Assembly: GCA_900104855.1 (NCBI GenBank)
Contig: FNSS01000001.1
Span: 4,898,001-4,962,000 of the forward strand
DNA: 64,000 nt
Reading direction: 5' to 3'
DNA from: Rhizobiales bacterium GAS188
Lineage (GTDB): Bacteria; Pseudomonadota; Alphaproteobacteria; Rhizobiales; Beijerinckiaceae
Part shown: one piece after another, positions 26,361 to 33,296 of the stretch
How the letters are laid out: every line of letters begins with the position of its first letter
Numbering within the stretch: position 1 is the stretch's first letter
Position numbers and translations under genes: made by a program
Notes under the pieces: generated by a model
What the model was told of the DNA's origin: nothing
The model's input: the letters and a program-made list of their open reading frames with translations, nothing else
Databases searched by the model: none

Positions 26361-27620
26361 ATGCCGTCCTCCCGCGAGCGCTACGACGTTGCCGTCATCG
26401 GCGGGGGCGCGGCGGGCGTGGCGGCCGCTTCCGGCGCCGGACGTGCGGGCGCGCGTGTCCTGCTGGTCGAGCGCTACGGCTTCCTCGGAGGGGCGGCGAC
26501 CAACGCCAATGTGCTCGCCTATTGCGGCTTCTTCATCCAGGGCGAGGCCGCCACGCCTGCTGTCGGCGGCGTCGGGGCGCAGGTGCTGGAGCGCTTGCGC
26601 GAGCTCGGGGTCGATCCGTCGCCGGTGCGGGCGCCGAGCGGCAACTGGATCGTCATGCTGCAGCCCGAGGCCGTGAAGACCGTACTCGACCGGCTCGTCC
26701 TCGAAGCCGGTGCGGAATTGCGGCTGCATGCCCTGCTCACCGGCGTCGAGCGCCAAGGCGACCGGATCGAAGCGATCAGGATCGCCGACCATAGCGGCAC
26801 GACCGAGATCGAGGCCAGGACCTTCGTCGATGCGAGCGGGGAGGCCGATCTCTCCCATCTCGCCGGCGCCACGCTCATGTCGGACGGCCCGGGCCACAAG
26901 CTGCAGGCCGCCTCCTTTCCGATCCGCATCGGCGGGGTCGCCTCGGATATCGGCCTTGGCCGCGAGGAGCTCGCGGAGCTGGCGCAACAGATCAATCTCG
27001 GCCTCGACGCCGAGCGCATCCGCGAGGATGGCGGCATTTTCCTGCGCATGCCGGGCACGCATGAATTCTGGTGGATGACGATCGACCTCGAAACCGACGG
27101 CGTCTCCTCGGCGAGCCTGTCCGAGGCCGAGACGCGCGCCCGCGCCATCGCCTGGGCCTGCCTCGAAGGGCTGCGTCGCCGGCCCGGCTTCGAGGCCGCC
27201 CATATGGTCTCGACCGGGCCGCAGCTCGGCATCCGCGAAAGTCGTCGGCCGCGCGCCCGTCTCACGCTGTCGCGCCAGGATGCACAAGCCGGCCGCAGGC
27301 TTGCCGGCAGCGTGGCGCGCGCCGCCTGGCCGATGGAGATCCATGAGCGGCCGGGCCGGCCGACCTTCATCCCGATCGGCGGGGAGGGGTTCTTCGACGT
27401 GCCGCAAGAGGCGCTGTCGGCAGACGGCCTCGACAATCTCTGGCTCGGCGGCCGCGTCATCGGCAGCGATGCGGCGGCCTATGGCTCGGTGCGGGTAATG
27501 GGAACTGCCTTCGCGACCGGGCATGCGGCCGGGCTTGCGGCCGCGATCCAGGCTGAAGACGGTGAGGTCGAGACCGCGCGGTTGCGCCGGGCGCTCCTGG
27601 CGCAGCATGCGATCGTTTAG
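26361..27620 (+). CDS. FAD-dependent oxidoreductase (FAD_oxidored type)
   Basis: A 419-residue flavoprotein. The N-terminus MPSSRERYDVAVIGGGAAGV carries the Rossmann GxGxxG pattern (GGGAAG) with the following VLLVERYGFLGGAATNANV, the usual signature of the FAD_oxidored family. The C-terminal FAD contact NLWLGGRVIGSDAAAYGSVRVMGTAFATGHAAG is also present. An ATG four codons upstream (26349) is possible. It follows the permease gene closely, so it may process the imported compound. The reaction cannot be assigned; relatives act on varied acids and amines. Confidence 0.87.
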   Translation: MPSSRERYDVAVIGGGAAGVAAASGAGRAGARVLLVERYGFLGGAATNANVLAYCGFFIQGEAATPAVGGVGAQVLERLRELGVDPSPVRAPSGNWIVMLQPEAVKTVLDRLVLEAGAELRLHALLTGVERQGDRIEAIRIADHSGTTEIEARTFVDASGEADLSHLAGATLMSDGPGHKLQAASFPIRIGGVASDIGLGREELAELAQQINLGLDAERIREDGGIFLRMPGTHEFWWMTIDLETDGVSSASLSEAETRARAIAWACLEGLRRRPGFEAAHMVSTGPQLGIRESRRPRARLTLSRQDAQAGRRLAGSVARAAWPMEIHERPGRPTFIPIGGEGFFDVPQEALSADGLDNLWLGGRVIGSDAAAYGSVRVMGTAFATGHAAGLAAAIQAEDGEVETARLRRALLAQHAIV

Positions 27621-27638
27621 GGTGAGCTGCGGCGCTTA

Positions 27639-27711
27639 CACCTCCCCCCGAAAGGGACCCCTTGTGGGAGAGGTCGGCTTTGAAGAGCGAAGCGATGAGA
27701 AGCCGGGTGAG
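27639..27711. repeat. MITE-like element, copy C, left part (interrupted by IS110)
   Basis: This 73-base piece begins CACCTCCCCCCGAAAGGGAC and ends CCGGGTGAG, the left arm of the element described as copies A and B. The arm stops at the point where A and B continue with GGGGGC. The missing right part resumes at 29030, after the IS110 element. Confidence 0.72.
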
Positions 27712-27758
27712 CAACTGTGATTTTGGGCTCCCGATTATGTCATTGGGCCAGCGGTCTC

Positions 27759-27821
27759 GGGACCGTCAATGACGCTTCGCGCCGCCTGCGGCGGTGGCCT
27801 TCGGCCATCATTGACCGTCCC
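27759..27821. repeat. Structured inverted repeat in the IS110 3' non-coding end
   Basis: Arms GGGACCGTCAATGA (27759-27772) and TCATTGACCGTCCC (27808-27821) pair over 14 bases with one mismatch. The 35-base loop contains two further small hairpins (CCGCCTGCGGCGG and TGGCCTTCGGCCA). It lies 80-142 bases after the transposase stop, inside the element. It may terminate transposase transcription or protect the messenger. Confidence 0.6.
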
Positions 27822-27900
27822 TGCGAGCGCTGGCCTTCGGAGGCGCAGGTCGGGACGAAGGGATGGTCGCTCGCCGGTCGAACCAAGGGATGGTCGGGGG

Positions 27901-28842
27901 TCATGCGGTTTTGACCTGCCAATCCATTCCATCGCGCACCATGGCGTTGAGGATGACCAGGAGCTTGCGCATGCAGGCGACGAGCATGACCTTGGGTTCC
28001 TTGCCGGCAAGCCGCTTGGCGAATTCGGCAATGATCGGATTGTGGGTCCTGGCCGAGAGGGCGGCCATATAGAGCACCTCCCGCACCGCCCCCCGTCCAC
28101 CCTTGATGTGGCGCTTGCCGCTGCGCTGGCCGCTGTCATTGTCGAAAGGAGCGACACCGACCAAGCTGGCAATGGCGCGCCGCGACAAGTGGCCGAGCTC
28201 GGGCAGGAGCGCGATCAGCGTCTGCGACAGCACCGGGCCGACGCCGGGCACGGTGCGCAGCCGCCTGGCGAGCCCGTTCCAGTCGGCATGCTCGGCAGTG
28301 AGCTTGGCCAAGGCCTTGTCATGGGCTGCGAGCGCGCGTTGGAACTTGACCCGCAACGCCTCGGCCGTGCGGCGCAGCGCCTTATCGCGCAGGTGCTCGA
28401 GCTGGTTGGTGCAGTCGTCGATCCAAGCGCGCAGCTGACGACGGAACGTCAGGTGCTCGCTCAACGAGTCCAGTTCGCGCCGGCGGCCGGGTTGGGGAGC
28501 CTCGATCATCACCGCGGTGAACTGCGCAATCGTGCGGGCGTCCACACGATCGTTCTTCGCAAGCCTGCCCTTGGCCTGGGCGAAGCGACGCACCTGCAGC
28601 GGGTTGAGGAGCGCGACCTCCAAGCCCTGCGCCTCCAGCGCGTCGATGACCTCGCGCTCATACCCGCCCGAGGCCTCCAGGCCAACTCGCACCACCTGGC
28701 GCTCCCTGAGCCAGAAGGCGAGCTCTTCCAAACCGGCAGCATCACGCTTGAACCGCGAGACCTCGTCACGCTTCGGCCAAAGCGCGACGTCGAGCCATTG
28801 CTTGCTGACATCGATGCCGGCATTCGTTACCATCTGTGCCAT
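27901..28842 (-). CDS. IS110-family transposase (DEDD recombinase with serine)
   Basis: A 313-residue RNA-guided-type recombinase. The RuvC-like N-terminal domain has Asp11 (NAGIDVSKQ), Glu56 (GLEASGGYE), and Asp98 and Asp101 (KNDRVDART). A coiled-coil stretch follows (about 130-185), then the HhH-like VPGVGPVLSQTL. The C-terminal Transposase_20 domain contains VGVAPFDNDSGQRSGKRH, where the conserved Ser of the DSG motif (Ser237) is the likely nucleophile, and KGGRGAVREVLYMAALSA. The gene is complete. Its ATG at 28842 lies inside the closing stem of the predicted leader RNA. Confidence 0.94.
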   Translation of the reverse strand: MAQMVTNAGIDVSKQWLDVALWPKRDEVSRFKRDAAGLEELAFWLRERQVVRVGLEASGGYEREVIDALEAQGLEVALLNPLQVRRFAQAKGRLAKNDRVDARTIAQFTAVMIEAPQPGRRRELDSLSEHLTFRRQLRAWIDDCTNQLEHLRDKALRRTAEALRVKFQRALAAHDKALAKLTAEHADWNGLARRLRTVPGVGPVLSQTLIALLPELGHLSRRAIASLVGVAPFDNDSGQRSGKRHIKGGRGAVREVLYMAALSARTHNPIIAEFAKRLAGKEPKVMLVACMRKLLVILNAMVRDGMDWQVKTA

Positions 28843-29000
28843 CTTCCGATCCCTTCCTTGCGGTTCGGCCTTCGTGACCGTGCAACTGTTCGGGCTTGTG
28901 AAGATGGAGAGAAGGCACCTTGCTCACCCACGGTCTTAAGCCAAGGGGGTAACGGGCTCTCCTCTCCAGGGCCGGCGCGGCGGCCTACCGCGCCGGCCCA
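28839..29000 (-). ncRNA. Predicted bridge RNA (seekRNA) of the IS110 element
   Basis: On the minus strand the leader folds into three parts in order. (1) A 12-bp hairpin, 28999-28969, with GGGCCGGCGCGG pairing CCGCGCCGGCCC. (2) A stem-loop closed by GGAGAGGAG (28967-28959) and CTTCTCTCC (28914-28906), with internal segments CCCCCTTG (28949-28942) and GGGTGAG (28929-28923). (3) A stem-loop closed by CCATCTTC (28907-28900) and GAAGATGG (28846-28839) with ACAGTTGC (28889-28882). CCCCCT equals the target left of and including the core CT, GGGTGAG is complementary to core plus right target CTCACCC, and ACAGTTGC equals the element's right end plus core C. This order matches a bridge RNA with target-binding then donor-binding loop, as known for IS621. 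No search or expression data support it yet. Confidence 0.62.
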
Positions 29001-29029
29001 GTCCTTTTTGGCACATTTTCAAGACACAA
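28843..29029 (-). promoter_or_regulatory. IS110 left-end non-coding leader
   Basis: This is the 187-base leader between the element's left end and the transposase ATG. In IS110-type elements a promoter is completed only when the ends join in the circular form. Here the left end begins TGTGTCTTGAAAATGTGCC on the minus strand; a -10-like AT-rich patch is visible (GAAAATGTG) but no good -35 box, consistent with the -35 being supplied by the right end after circularisation. Confidence 0.4.
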
Positions 29030-29190
29030 GGGGGCAGCGCAGGCTTCGGGGAACCCTGCCAATACACAATCGCGGCAAGCTTGGAGCCGGCGTGGCTGCC
29101 CTGAGCTGGCTTCCCAAGGCAGGAGCTGCCCCCCTCACCCGGAGCACTCGCTGCGCTCCTGCTCCGACCTCTCCCGCAAGGGGAGAGGTG
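29030..29190. repeat. MITE-like element, copy C, core and right part
   Basis: Continues copy C after the IS110 insertion: it begins GGGGGCAGCGC, contains the core CAATCGCGGCAAGCTTGG shared with copy B, then GCCCCCCTCACCCGGAGC and ends CTCCCGCAAGGGGAGAGGTG. Together with 27639-27711 it rebuilds a full element of about 230 bp. It sits just downstream of the DUF1684 gene stop. Confidence 0.75.
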
Positions 29191-29209
29191 GACGCTGGCG
29201 CGCGCCCGA

Positions 29210-29923
29210 TCAGGCCCGCAAACGACGTGGGCCCTCTACTGCCTCAGCGTCTCGGCTCCGCTCGCCGGCATTCACCGCGAAAGGAAGCCTGTTCGCCGGC
29301 GGACAGAGCGGGCAGATCCAGGCCGCGTTGAGCGCGCATGACGGCGGGTAGAGGAAATTGAGGTCGAGCAGGATGCGCTTGCCGTCCGCGTGCAAGCCGA
29401 GATTGGCGCCCTTCGTCGTATCGAAGAGATAACGGCCTCCGCCATAGCTCGTCGTCCCGTTGGTCTCGTCACCGACCGGCAGCCACAAACCCCCGCCATA
29501 GATGTCGAGCCAGTAGAGGTCGAGCGAATGGGGCGCTCCACGATGCAGAAACCTGGCCACGCCGATCCTTCGATAAGGTAGCGCTCCCTCGGATATCTCG
29601 GTTTCGAGGGAGATCTCCTCGACCGCGTAGTCGACCTCGCCGACGAAGCACAATTGCGGATCATAGGCATGATAGTCGAAGCCGTCGAAGCGTTGCTTCT
29701 CGAGATCCGTCAGGGCCGAGCAGGCATGGTGCTTGTAGAGATGGTCGCGCCGCTCGCGGAAATGCATCCACGCCGCTCGCGGGTCGGCGCCATGGGCGGC
29801 TCGCACCTCGTGATAAATCGCCGCGACCGCCTCCCGCCACCCGATAAGGGCGGCCGCATAGGGACCTGAAACCACCGATATTCTCCCGCCGCCATCGCGC
29901 TTCCTGCGGGACTTGGGGCGCAC
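29210..29923 (-). CDS. DUF1684-family protein
   Basis: A protein of up to 237 residues with the DUF1684 pattern: WREAVAAIYHEVRAAH near the start, LDLYWLDIYGGGLWLPVGDETNG, then YGGGRYLFDTTKGANLG and a C-terminal LDLNFLYPPSCALNAAWICP followed by NRLPFAVNAGE. The family has no settled function; the C-terminal block is highly conserved and contains two Cys here. The GTG at 29923 gives the longest form; an internal GTG with GGGAGA upstream (near 29877) would remove about 15 basic residues. The gene is divergent from the truncated hydrolase. Confidence 0.82.
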   Translation of the reverse strand: MRPKSRRKRDGGGRISVVSGPYAAALIGWREAVAAIYHEVRAAHGADPRAAWMHFRERRDHLYKHHACSALTDLEKQRFDGFDYHAYDPQLCFVGEVDYAVEEISLETEISEGALPYRRIGVARFLHRGAPHSLDLYWLDIYGGGLWLPVGDETNGTTSYGGGRYLFDTTKGANLGLHADGKRILLDLNFLYPPSCALNAAWICPLCPPANRLPFAVNAGERSRDAEAVEGPRRLRA

Positions 29924-30195
29924 CCCCTCGCGAGGGAAGCGTCCGCGACCTCACGATCCGGTGATCACGACTCGACGAAGATTGAGTGGATCAACACGCG
30001 CATCCTTGTTCGGTGTTGATATCGCCTGGTTTTTCGCTGACGATTATCGCGGCGATGCGTCGGGACGCGCGCCGGCCTGGATGCGCAGCCTTCGTCCCAA
30101 TGCCGAGGCAGTCTTCTCGCGGCCTGCGCCATCGCCGCAAATTGCAGCAGGATGGTATCGTAAGCAGCAAGTTGCATCGATCGCGAAGGCTCCAT

Positions 30196-30803
30196 TGGGG
30201 GCGCTCTATCCGGGCATGGTCGAGCGCATCGCCCCGTTCTGCGGCTCGGCCAAGTGCTCGCGCCATAATTTCGTGTTCCTGGAAGGCGTCAAGGCGGCGC
30301 TGACGGCGGATGCCGCCTTCAAGGATGGCTGGTACGGGGCGACGAAGCCGGCGCGCGGCCTGCGGGCCATGGCGCGCGTCTATGCCGGCTGGGGCTTCTC
30401 GCAAGCCTTCTACAGGCAGAAGCTCGATATCGAGGCGCTCGGCTATTCCTCGCTCGAGGACTTTCTCGTGGCCTTCTGGGAAGGCATCTTCCTGCCGCGC
30501 GACGCCAATAACCTCCTCACCATGCTCTGGACCTGGCAGAACGGCGACATCAGCGACAACGAGCTCTATCGCGGCGACTACGCCAAGGCGCTCGGCGCCA
30601 TCAAGGCCAAGGCCTATGTCATGCCGGGGACGACGGATCTCTACTTCCCGCCGGAGGACAGCCAGAACGAGGTGGCGCATATGCCGAACGCTACCTTTGT
30701 GCCGATCACCTCGGTCTGGGGGCATTTCGCCGGCGGTCCGGGCACCAGCCCTGCCGACGTCGCCTTCCTCGACGGCAAGCTCAAGGAGCTGCTCGCGAGC
30801 TGA
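30196..30803 (+). pseudogene. 5'-truncated alpha/beta hydrolase (homoserine O-acetyltransferase-like)
   Basis: From about base 30196 the frame matches the C-terminal two thirds of MetX-like alpha/beta hydrolases: GALYPGMVERIAPFCGSAKC, HNFVFLEGVKAALTAD, GLRAMARVYAGWGFSQAFYR, and LEDFLVAFWEGIFLPRDANNLLTMLWTWQ. The catalytic Asp (PGTTDLYFP) and His (SVWGHFAGGPG) remain. The first third, with the HG oxyanion loop and the nucleophile elbow GxSMG that should directly precede GALYP, is missing; the upstream frame is open to 29913 but reads as unrelated Arg/Pro-rich sequence. It cannot be catalytically active as an acyltransferase. It is most likely a remnant. Confidence 0.75.
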
Positions 30804-30886
30804 GACCACGTCGCGCGCCTCAGACGCAGCTTCCACGCAGCCGCCTCGCATCTCTGGCCAGGCCGACGAAGTCGTGCTATTTCTAT

Positions 30887-30898
30887 TTGTATAGACAA
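30887..30898. promoter_or_regulatory. Short palindrome TTGT-ATAG-ACAA upstream of DUF1330 gene
   Basis: TTGT (30887-30890) and ACAA (30895-30898) form a small inverted repeat in an AT-rich patch 28 bases before the DUF1330 start. The form resembles operators of GntR-type repressors (TTGT-N-ACAA). No GntR gene is in the window, so the regulator is unknown. Confidence 0.35.
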
Positions 30899-30925
30899 AA
30901 CCAGATATCGAGAGGGGAAGCCTGC

Positions 30926-31207
30926 ATGTCGGTCTACATCGTGTCGCGCGTCGACATCTCGGATATGGAGACGATGAGCGGATATATGGCGGCGGCGCCG
31001 GAGACGGTCGCGGCGCATGGCGGACGCTACATCGTGCGCACCGCCAACATCGAAAAGCTCGAAGGCGAGACGAGCTGCGACCGCGTGGTCGTCCTCGAAT
31101 TCCCGACGCGCGAGCAGGCGCTGGACTGGTACAATTCGCAAGACTACCGGCCGTTGCGCGACATACGCTGGCAGGCCGCCAAGGCGAGCATCCTGCTGGT
31201 GGAATAA
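30926..31207 (+). CDS. DUF1330-family protein
   Basis: A 93-residue ferredoxin-fold protein of the DUF1330 family: MSVYIVSRVDISDMETMSGYMAAAPETVAAHGGRYIVRT, then DRVVVLEFPTREQALDWYNSQDYRPLRDIRWQAAKASILLVE, which carries the family pattern W-Y-x-S-x-x-Y. The ATG at 30926 follows GAGAGGGGAAG. The biochemical role of the family is unknown. It precedes the ankyrin-like gene by 109 bases and may share its transcript. Confidence 0.9.
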   Translation: MSVYIVSRVDISDMETMSGYMAAAPETVAAHGGRYIVRTANIEKLEGETSCDRVVVLEFPTREQALDWYNSQDYRPLRDIRWQAAKASILLVE

Positions 31208-31316
31208 CCGCCCATCTGGGGAATCCCGGCAGACGAGCGTATAGAGGTCACGAGCGCTCAGCGCCCGAGATGGGCGCCGTGGGCGGATTTGGCTCGAGCC
31301 TCATTGGAGGGATCAG

Positions 31317-31724
31317 ATGAGCGATGCAACGCGTCTCGATCCGGATCTCGTCCGCGACTTCGTCGGCAAGGCCCATAGCGATCTCGGATATGTCCGCGAC
31401 CTGCTGCGGCAGCGGCCGGCTCTGGCCAATGCCGCCTGGGATTGGGGCGGTGGCGACTGGGAAACCGGATTGGGAGCGGCGGCGCATGTGGGGCGCAGGG
31501 ACATCGCACTCTATCTCCTCGACAACGGGGCGCGCCTCGACATCTTCGCCGCGGCGATGCTCGGTCACCTGGAGATCGTGCGCGCCATGCTGGACGCCTT
31601 TCCGGAGGCGCGGAAATGGCGGGGGCCTCATGGGATACCTCTGTTGAAGCATGCCGAGGCAGGAGGTGAAGGCGCCGCACCCGTTGCCGATTTCCTGCGC
31701 GGGCTCGGTGAAGATTCGGCCTGA
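31317..31724 (+). CDS. Ankyrin-repeat-like protein
   Basis: A 135-residue soluble protein with two to three ankyrin-type helical repeats: YVRDLLRQRPALANAAWDWGGGDWETGLGAAAHVGRRDIALYLLDNGARLDIFAAAMLGHLEIVRAMLDAFPEAR. The helix pairs A-A-x-x-G-R-x-D-I-A-x-Y-L-L-D-N-G-A-R are the clearest unit. The start follows GGAGGGATCAG. Probably a protein-protein binding module; partner unknown. It ends just before a 34-bp perfect inverted repeat and is convergent with the FAD-linked oxidase gene. Confidence 0.8.
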   Translation: MSDATRLDPDLVRDFVGKAHSDLGYVRDLLRQRPALANAAWDWGGGDWETGLGAAAHVGRRDIALYLLDNGARLDIFAAAMLGHLEIVRAMLDAFPEARKWRGPHGIPLLKHAEAGGEGAAPVADFLRGLGEDSA

Positions 31725-31773
31725 GCCGCTGGTCGCGGGAGGAGGGAGATGATCAGCGCTGATCGCCTCCCTC

Positions 31774-31848
31774 CCCCACGAAGCCGGCTGGAAGCCGGCG
31801 GTCCAAGGGAAGATTGGACCGCCGGCTTCCAGCCGGCTTCGTGGGGGT
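31774..31848. terminator. Perfect 34-bp inverted repeat with 7-base loop (bidirectional terminator or mobile palindrome)
   Basis: The arms at 31774-31807 and 31815-31848 are perfectly complementary over 34 bases, with loop GGGAAGA. The stem begins CCCCCACGAAGCCGGCTGGA and itself contains the shorter palindrome GCCGGCTGGAAGCCGGC. It lies between the ankyrin-like gene (plus) and the FAD-linked oxidase gene (minus), so it can end transcription of both operons. No U-tract follows in either direction, so it is not a classical intrinsic terminator. Confidence 0.6.
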
Positions 31849-31874
31849 TGGGGTAGCGGGACCTAACTTGTCTT

Positions 31875-33296
31875 TCAGCCCTCGGAACCGCGCAGGATCT
31901 TGCCCGGGTTCAGGATCCCGTCGGGATCGAAGGCTGTCTTCACGGCGCGCATGAGCGCAAGCTCGGTCGGCGTCCGCATGCGCTCGAGGGCATCGCGCTT
32001 GACGAGGCCGATGCCGTGCTCGGCGCTGACCGTGCCGCCTAGCGAGAGGGCTGCGTCCTCGATCGCCCGGGCGAGGCTTGGCCAATGGGCGATGAAGGCC
32101 TGAGCTTGCATGCCGGGAGGCGCGAGCACGTTGAAATGGATATTGCCGTCCCCGACATGGCCGAAGGGGACAGGCAGGCAGCCGGGCACGATCGCCGCCA
32201 CGGCGCTAGCGGCGCGCTCCACGAAATCCGGGATGGCGCCGATCGGAACTGCGGTGTCGCTCTTGAGGCAGCCCGGACGTTCGATCATCGCCTCCGCGAT
32301 GCCTTCGCGCAGCCGCCACAGGGCCTGGCGCTGGGCTTCGCTCGCAGCGATCGTGCCGGCCAGCACCAGCCCATCCTCCAGGCTCGCTGCCAGGAGATCG
32401 TCGAGCGCCCGCTCGATGTCGAAATAGGAGCTGGCGCTGTCGGCCTCGATCAGCACGAGCCAGGGAGTGACCGGCTCGAAGGGCTCGCGCGTCGCACCGA
32501 CATGGGCGAAGTGAAAGACGAGACCCTGGCGCGGCATGACCTCGAAGGCGCTGATCGCTTCCCCGAGCGCGGTCTGGGCGCGGGTGAAGAAGGCGAGCAC
32601 CGGCGGCAGCGATGCGAGGCCGATACAGGCCGTGCCGCGCACCTTCGCGGCCGGGCGCAGGCGCAGGGCCGCTGCCGTGATCAGGCCGAGCGTGCCTTCG
32701 CTGCCGATCAGCATCTGCTTCAGGTCGTAGCCGGCATTGTTCTTGGGCAAGGGCGAAAGCTGCGACAGGATGCTCCCATCGCTCATCACGGCTTCGAGCC
32801 CCAGCACCTGCTCGCGGGCCATGCCGTAGCGCAGCACCGTGTTGCCGCCCGCATTGGTCGAGAGATTGCCGCCGATCTGGCTCGAGCCCGCCCCGCCATG
32901 ATCGAGGCCGAGCAGGCGCCCGACCCTGGCCGCAGCCTGCTGCACCTCATGCAACGGACATCCCGCCTCGACCGTGATGCTGTTGCCCGTGGTGTCGAGC
33001 GCACGGATCTTGCGCATGCGCTCGAAGGAGACGACGACGCTTCCGTGCTCGGCCGAAGGGCAGGCGCCGCCCGCAAGGCCGGTGCCGCCGCCGCGCGGCG
33101 TGAGCGGGATGCCGGCCGCCGCGCAGATCTTGACGATCTCGGACAGCTCAGCCGTGCTGCGCGGCCTGACGACGCAAAGAATGCCGCCATCGGCCTGGCG
33201 GGCGAGGTCGCCCCGATAGCCGGCGAGGTCGGCTGGCGCGTCGAGCACGGCGTCTTCTCCCGCCGCGCGACGCAGGGCGGCGACCAGAGAGGTCAT
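31875..33296 (-). CDS. FAD-linked 2-hydroxyacid oxidase/dehydrogenase (GlcD/D2HGDH-like)
   Basis: A 473-residue flavoprotein of the FAD_binding_4 / FAD-oxidase_C type, which oxidises D-2-hydroxyacids to 2-oxoacids. The PP-loop for FAD is TPRGGGTGLAGGA, followed by GGAGSSQIGGNLSTNAGG and GSEGTLGLITAAALRL. The substrate/metal region has PFGHVGDGNIHFNVLAP and SAEHGIGLVKRD, and the end FDPDGILNPGKI is typical. It overlaps the HisC-like aminotransferase gene by four bases (ATGA), so it is the last gene of the leftward operon. Next to an aminotransferase and histidine ammonia-lyase, the substrate could be an imidazole-lactate-like hydroxyacid; this is inference. Confidence 0.88.
   Translation of the reverse strand: MTSLVAALRRAAGEDAVLDAPADLAGYRGDLARQADGGILCVVRPRSTAELSEIVKICAAAGIPLTPRGGGTGLAGGACPSAEHGSVVVSFERMRKIRALDTTGNSITVEAGCPLHEVQQAAARVGRLLGLDHGGAGSSQIGGNLSTNAGGNTVLRYGMAREQVLGLEAVMSDGSILSQLSPLPKNNAGYDLKQMLIGSEGTLGLITAAALRLRPAAKVRGTACIGLASLPPVLAFFTRAQTALGEAISAFEVMPRQGLVFHFAHVGATREPFEPVTPWLVLIEADSASSYFDIERALDDLLAASLEDGLVLAGTIAASEAQRQALWRLREGIAEAMIERPGCLKSDTAVPIGAIPDFVERAASAVAAIVPGCLPVPFGHVGDGNIHFNVLAPPGMQAQAFIAHWPSLARAIEDAALSLGGTVSAEHGIGLVKRDALERMRTPTELALMRAVKTAFDPDGILNPGKILRGSEG

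Larger units (their letters stand above)
27712..29029 (-). mobile_element. IS110-family insertion sequence inserted in a MITE-like repeat
   Basis: About 1318 bp between the two halves of repeat copy C. The uninterrupted repeats read GTGAGGGGGGC; here GTGAG (ending 27711) and GGGGGC (from 29030) are separated by this element. AG occurs at both junctions (27710-27711 and 29029-29030), which is CT on the transposase strand. There are no terminal inverted repeats and no longer duplication, as expected for IS110. It holds a full transposase gene, a structured leader of about 185 bases and a 3' non-coding part of about 190 bases. Confidence 0.85.

Noticed and set aside
28969-28999. Intrinsic terminator on the plus strand (GC hairpin followed by TTTTT).
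   Set aside because: There is no plus-strand gene ending here; the hairpin lies in the IS110 leader and fits the first stem of the predicted guide RNA read on the minus strand.
31317-31724. A toxin-antitoxin pair formed by the DUF1330 and ankyrin-like genes.
   Set aside because: The genes are 109 bases apart, neither has toxin features, and both match common housekeeping-type small families.
9444-31848. CRISPR array from the many repeated GC-rich blocks.
   Set aside because: The repeats are palindromic units in inverted pairs at different loci, not regularly spaced direct repeats with unique spacers, and no cas gene is present.
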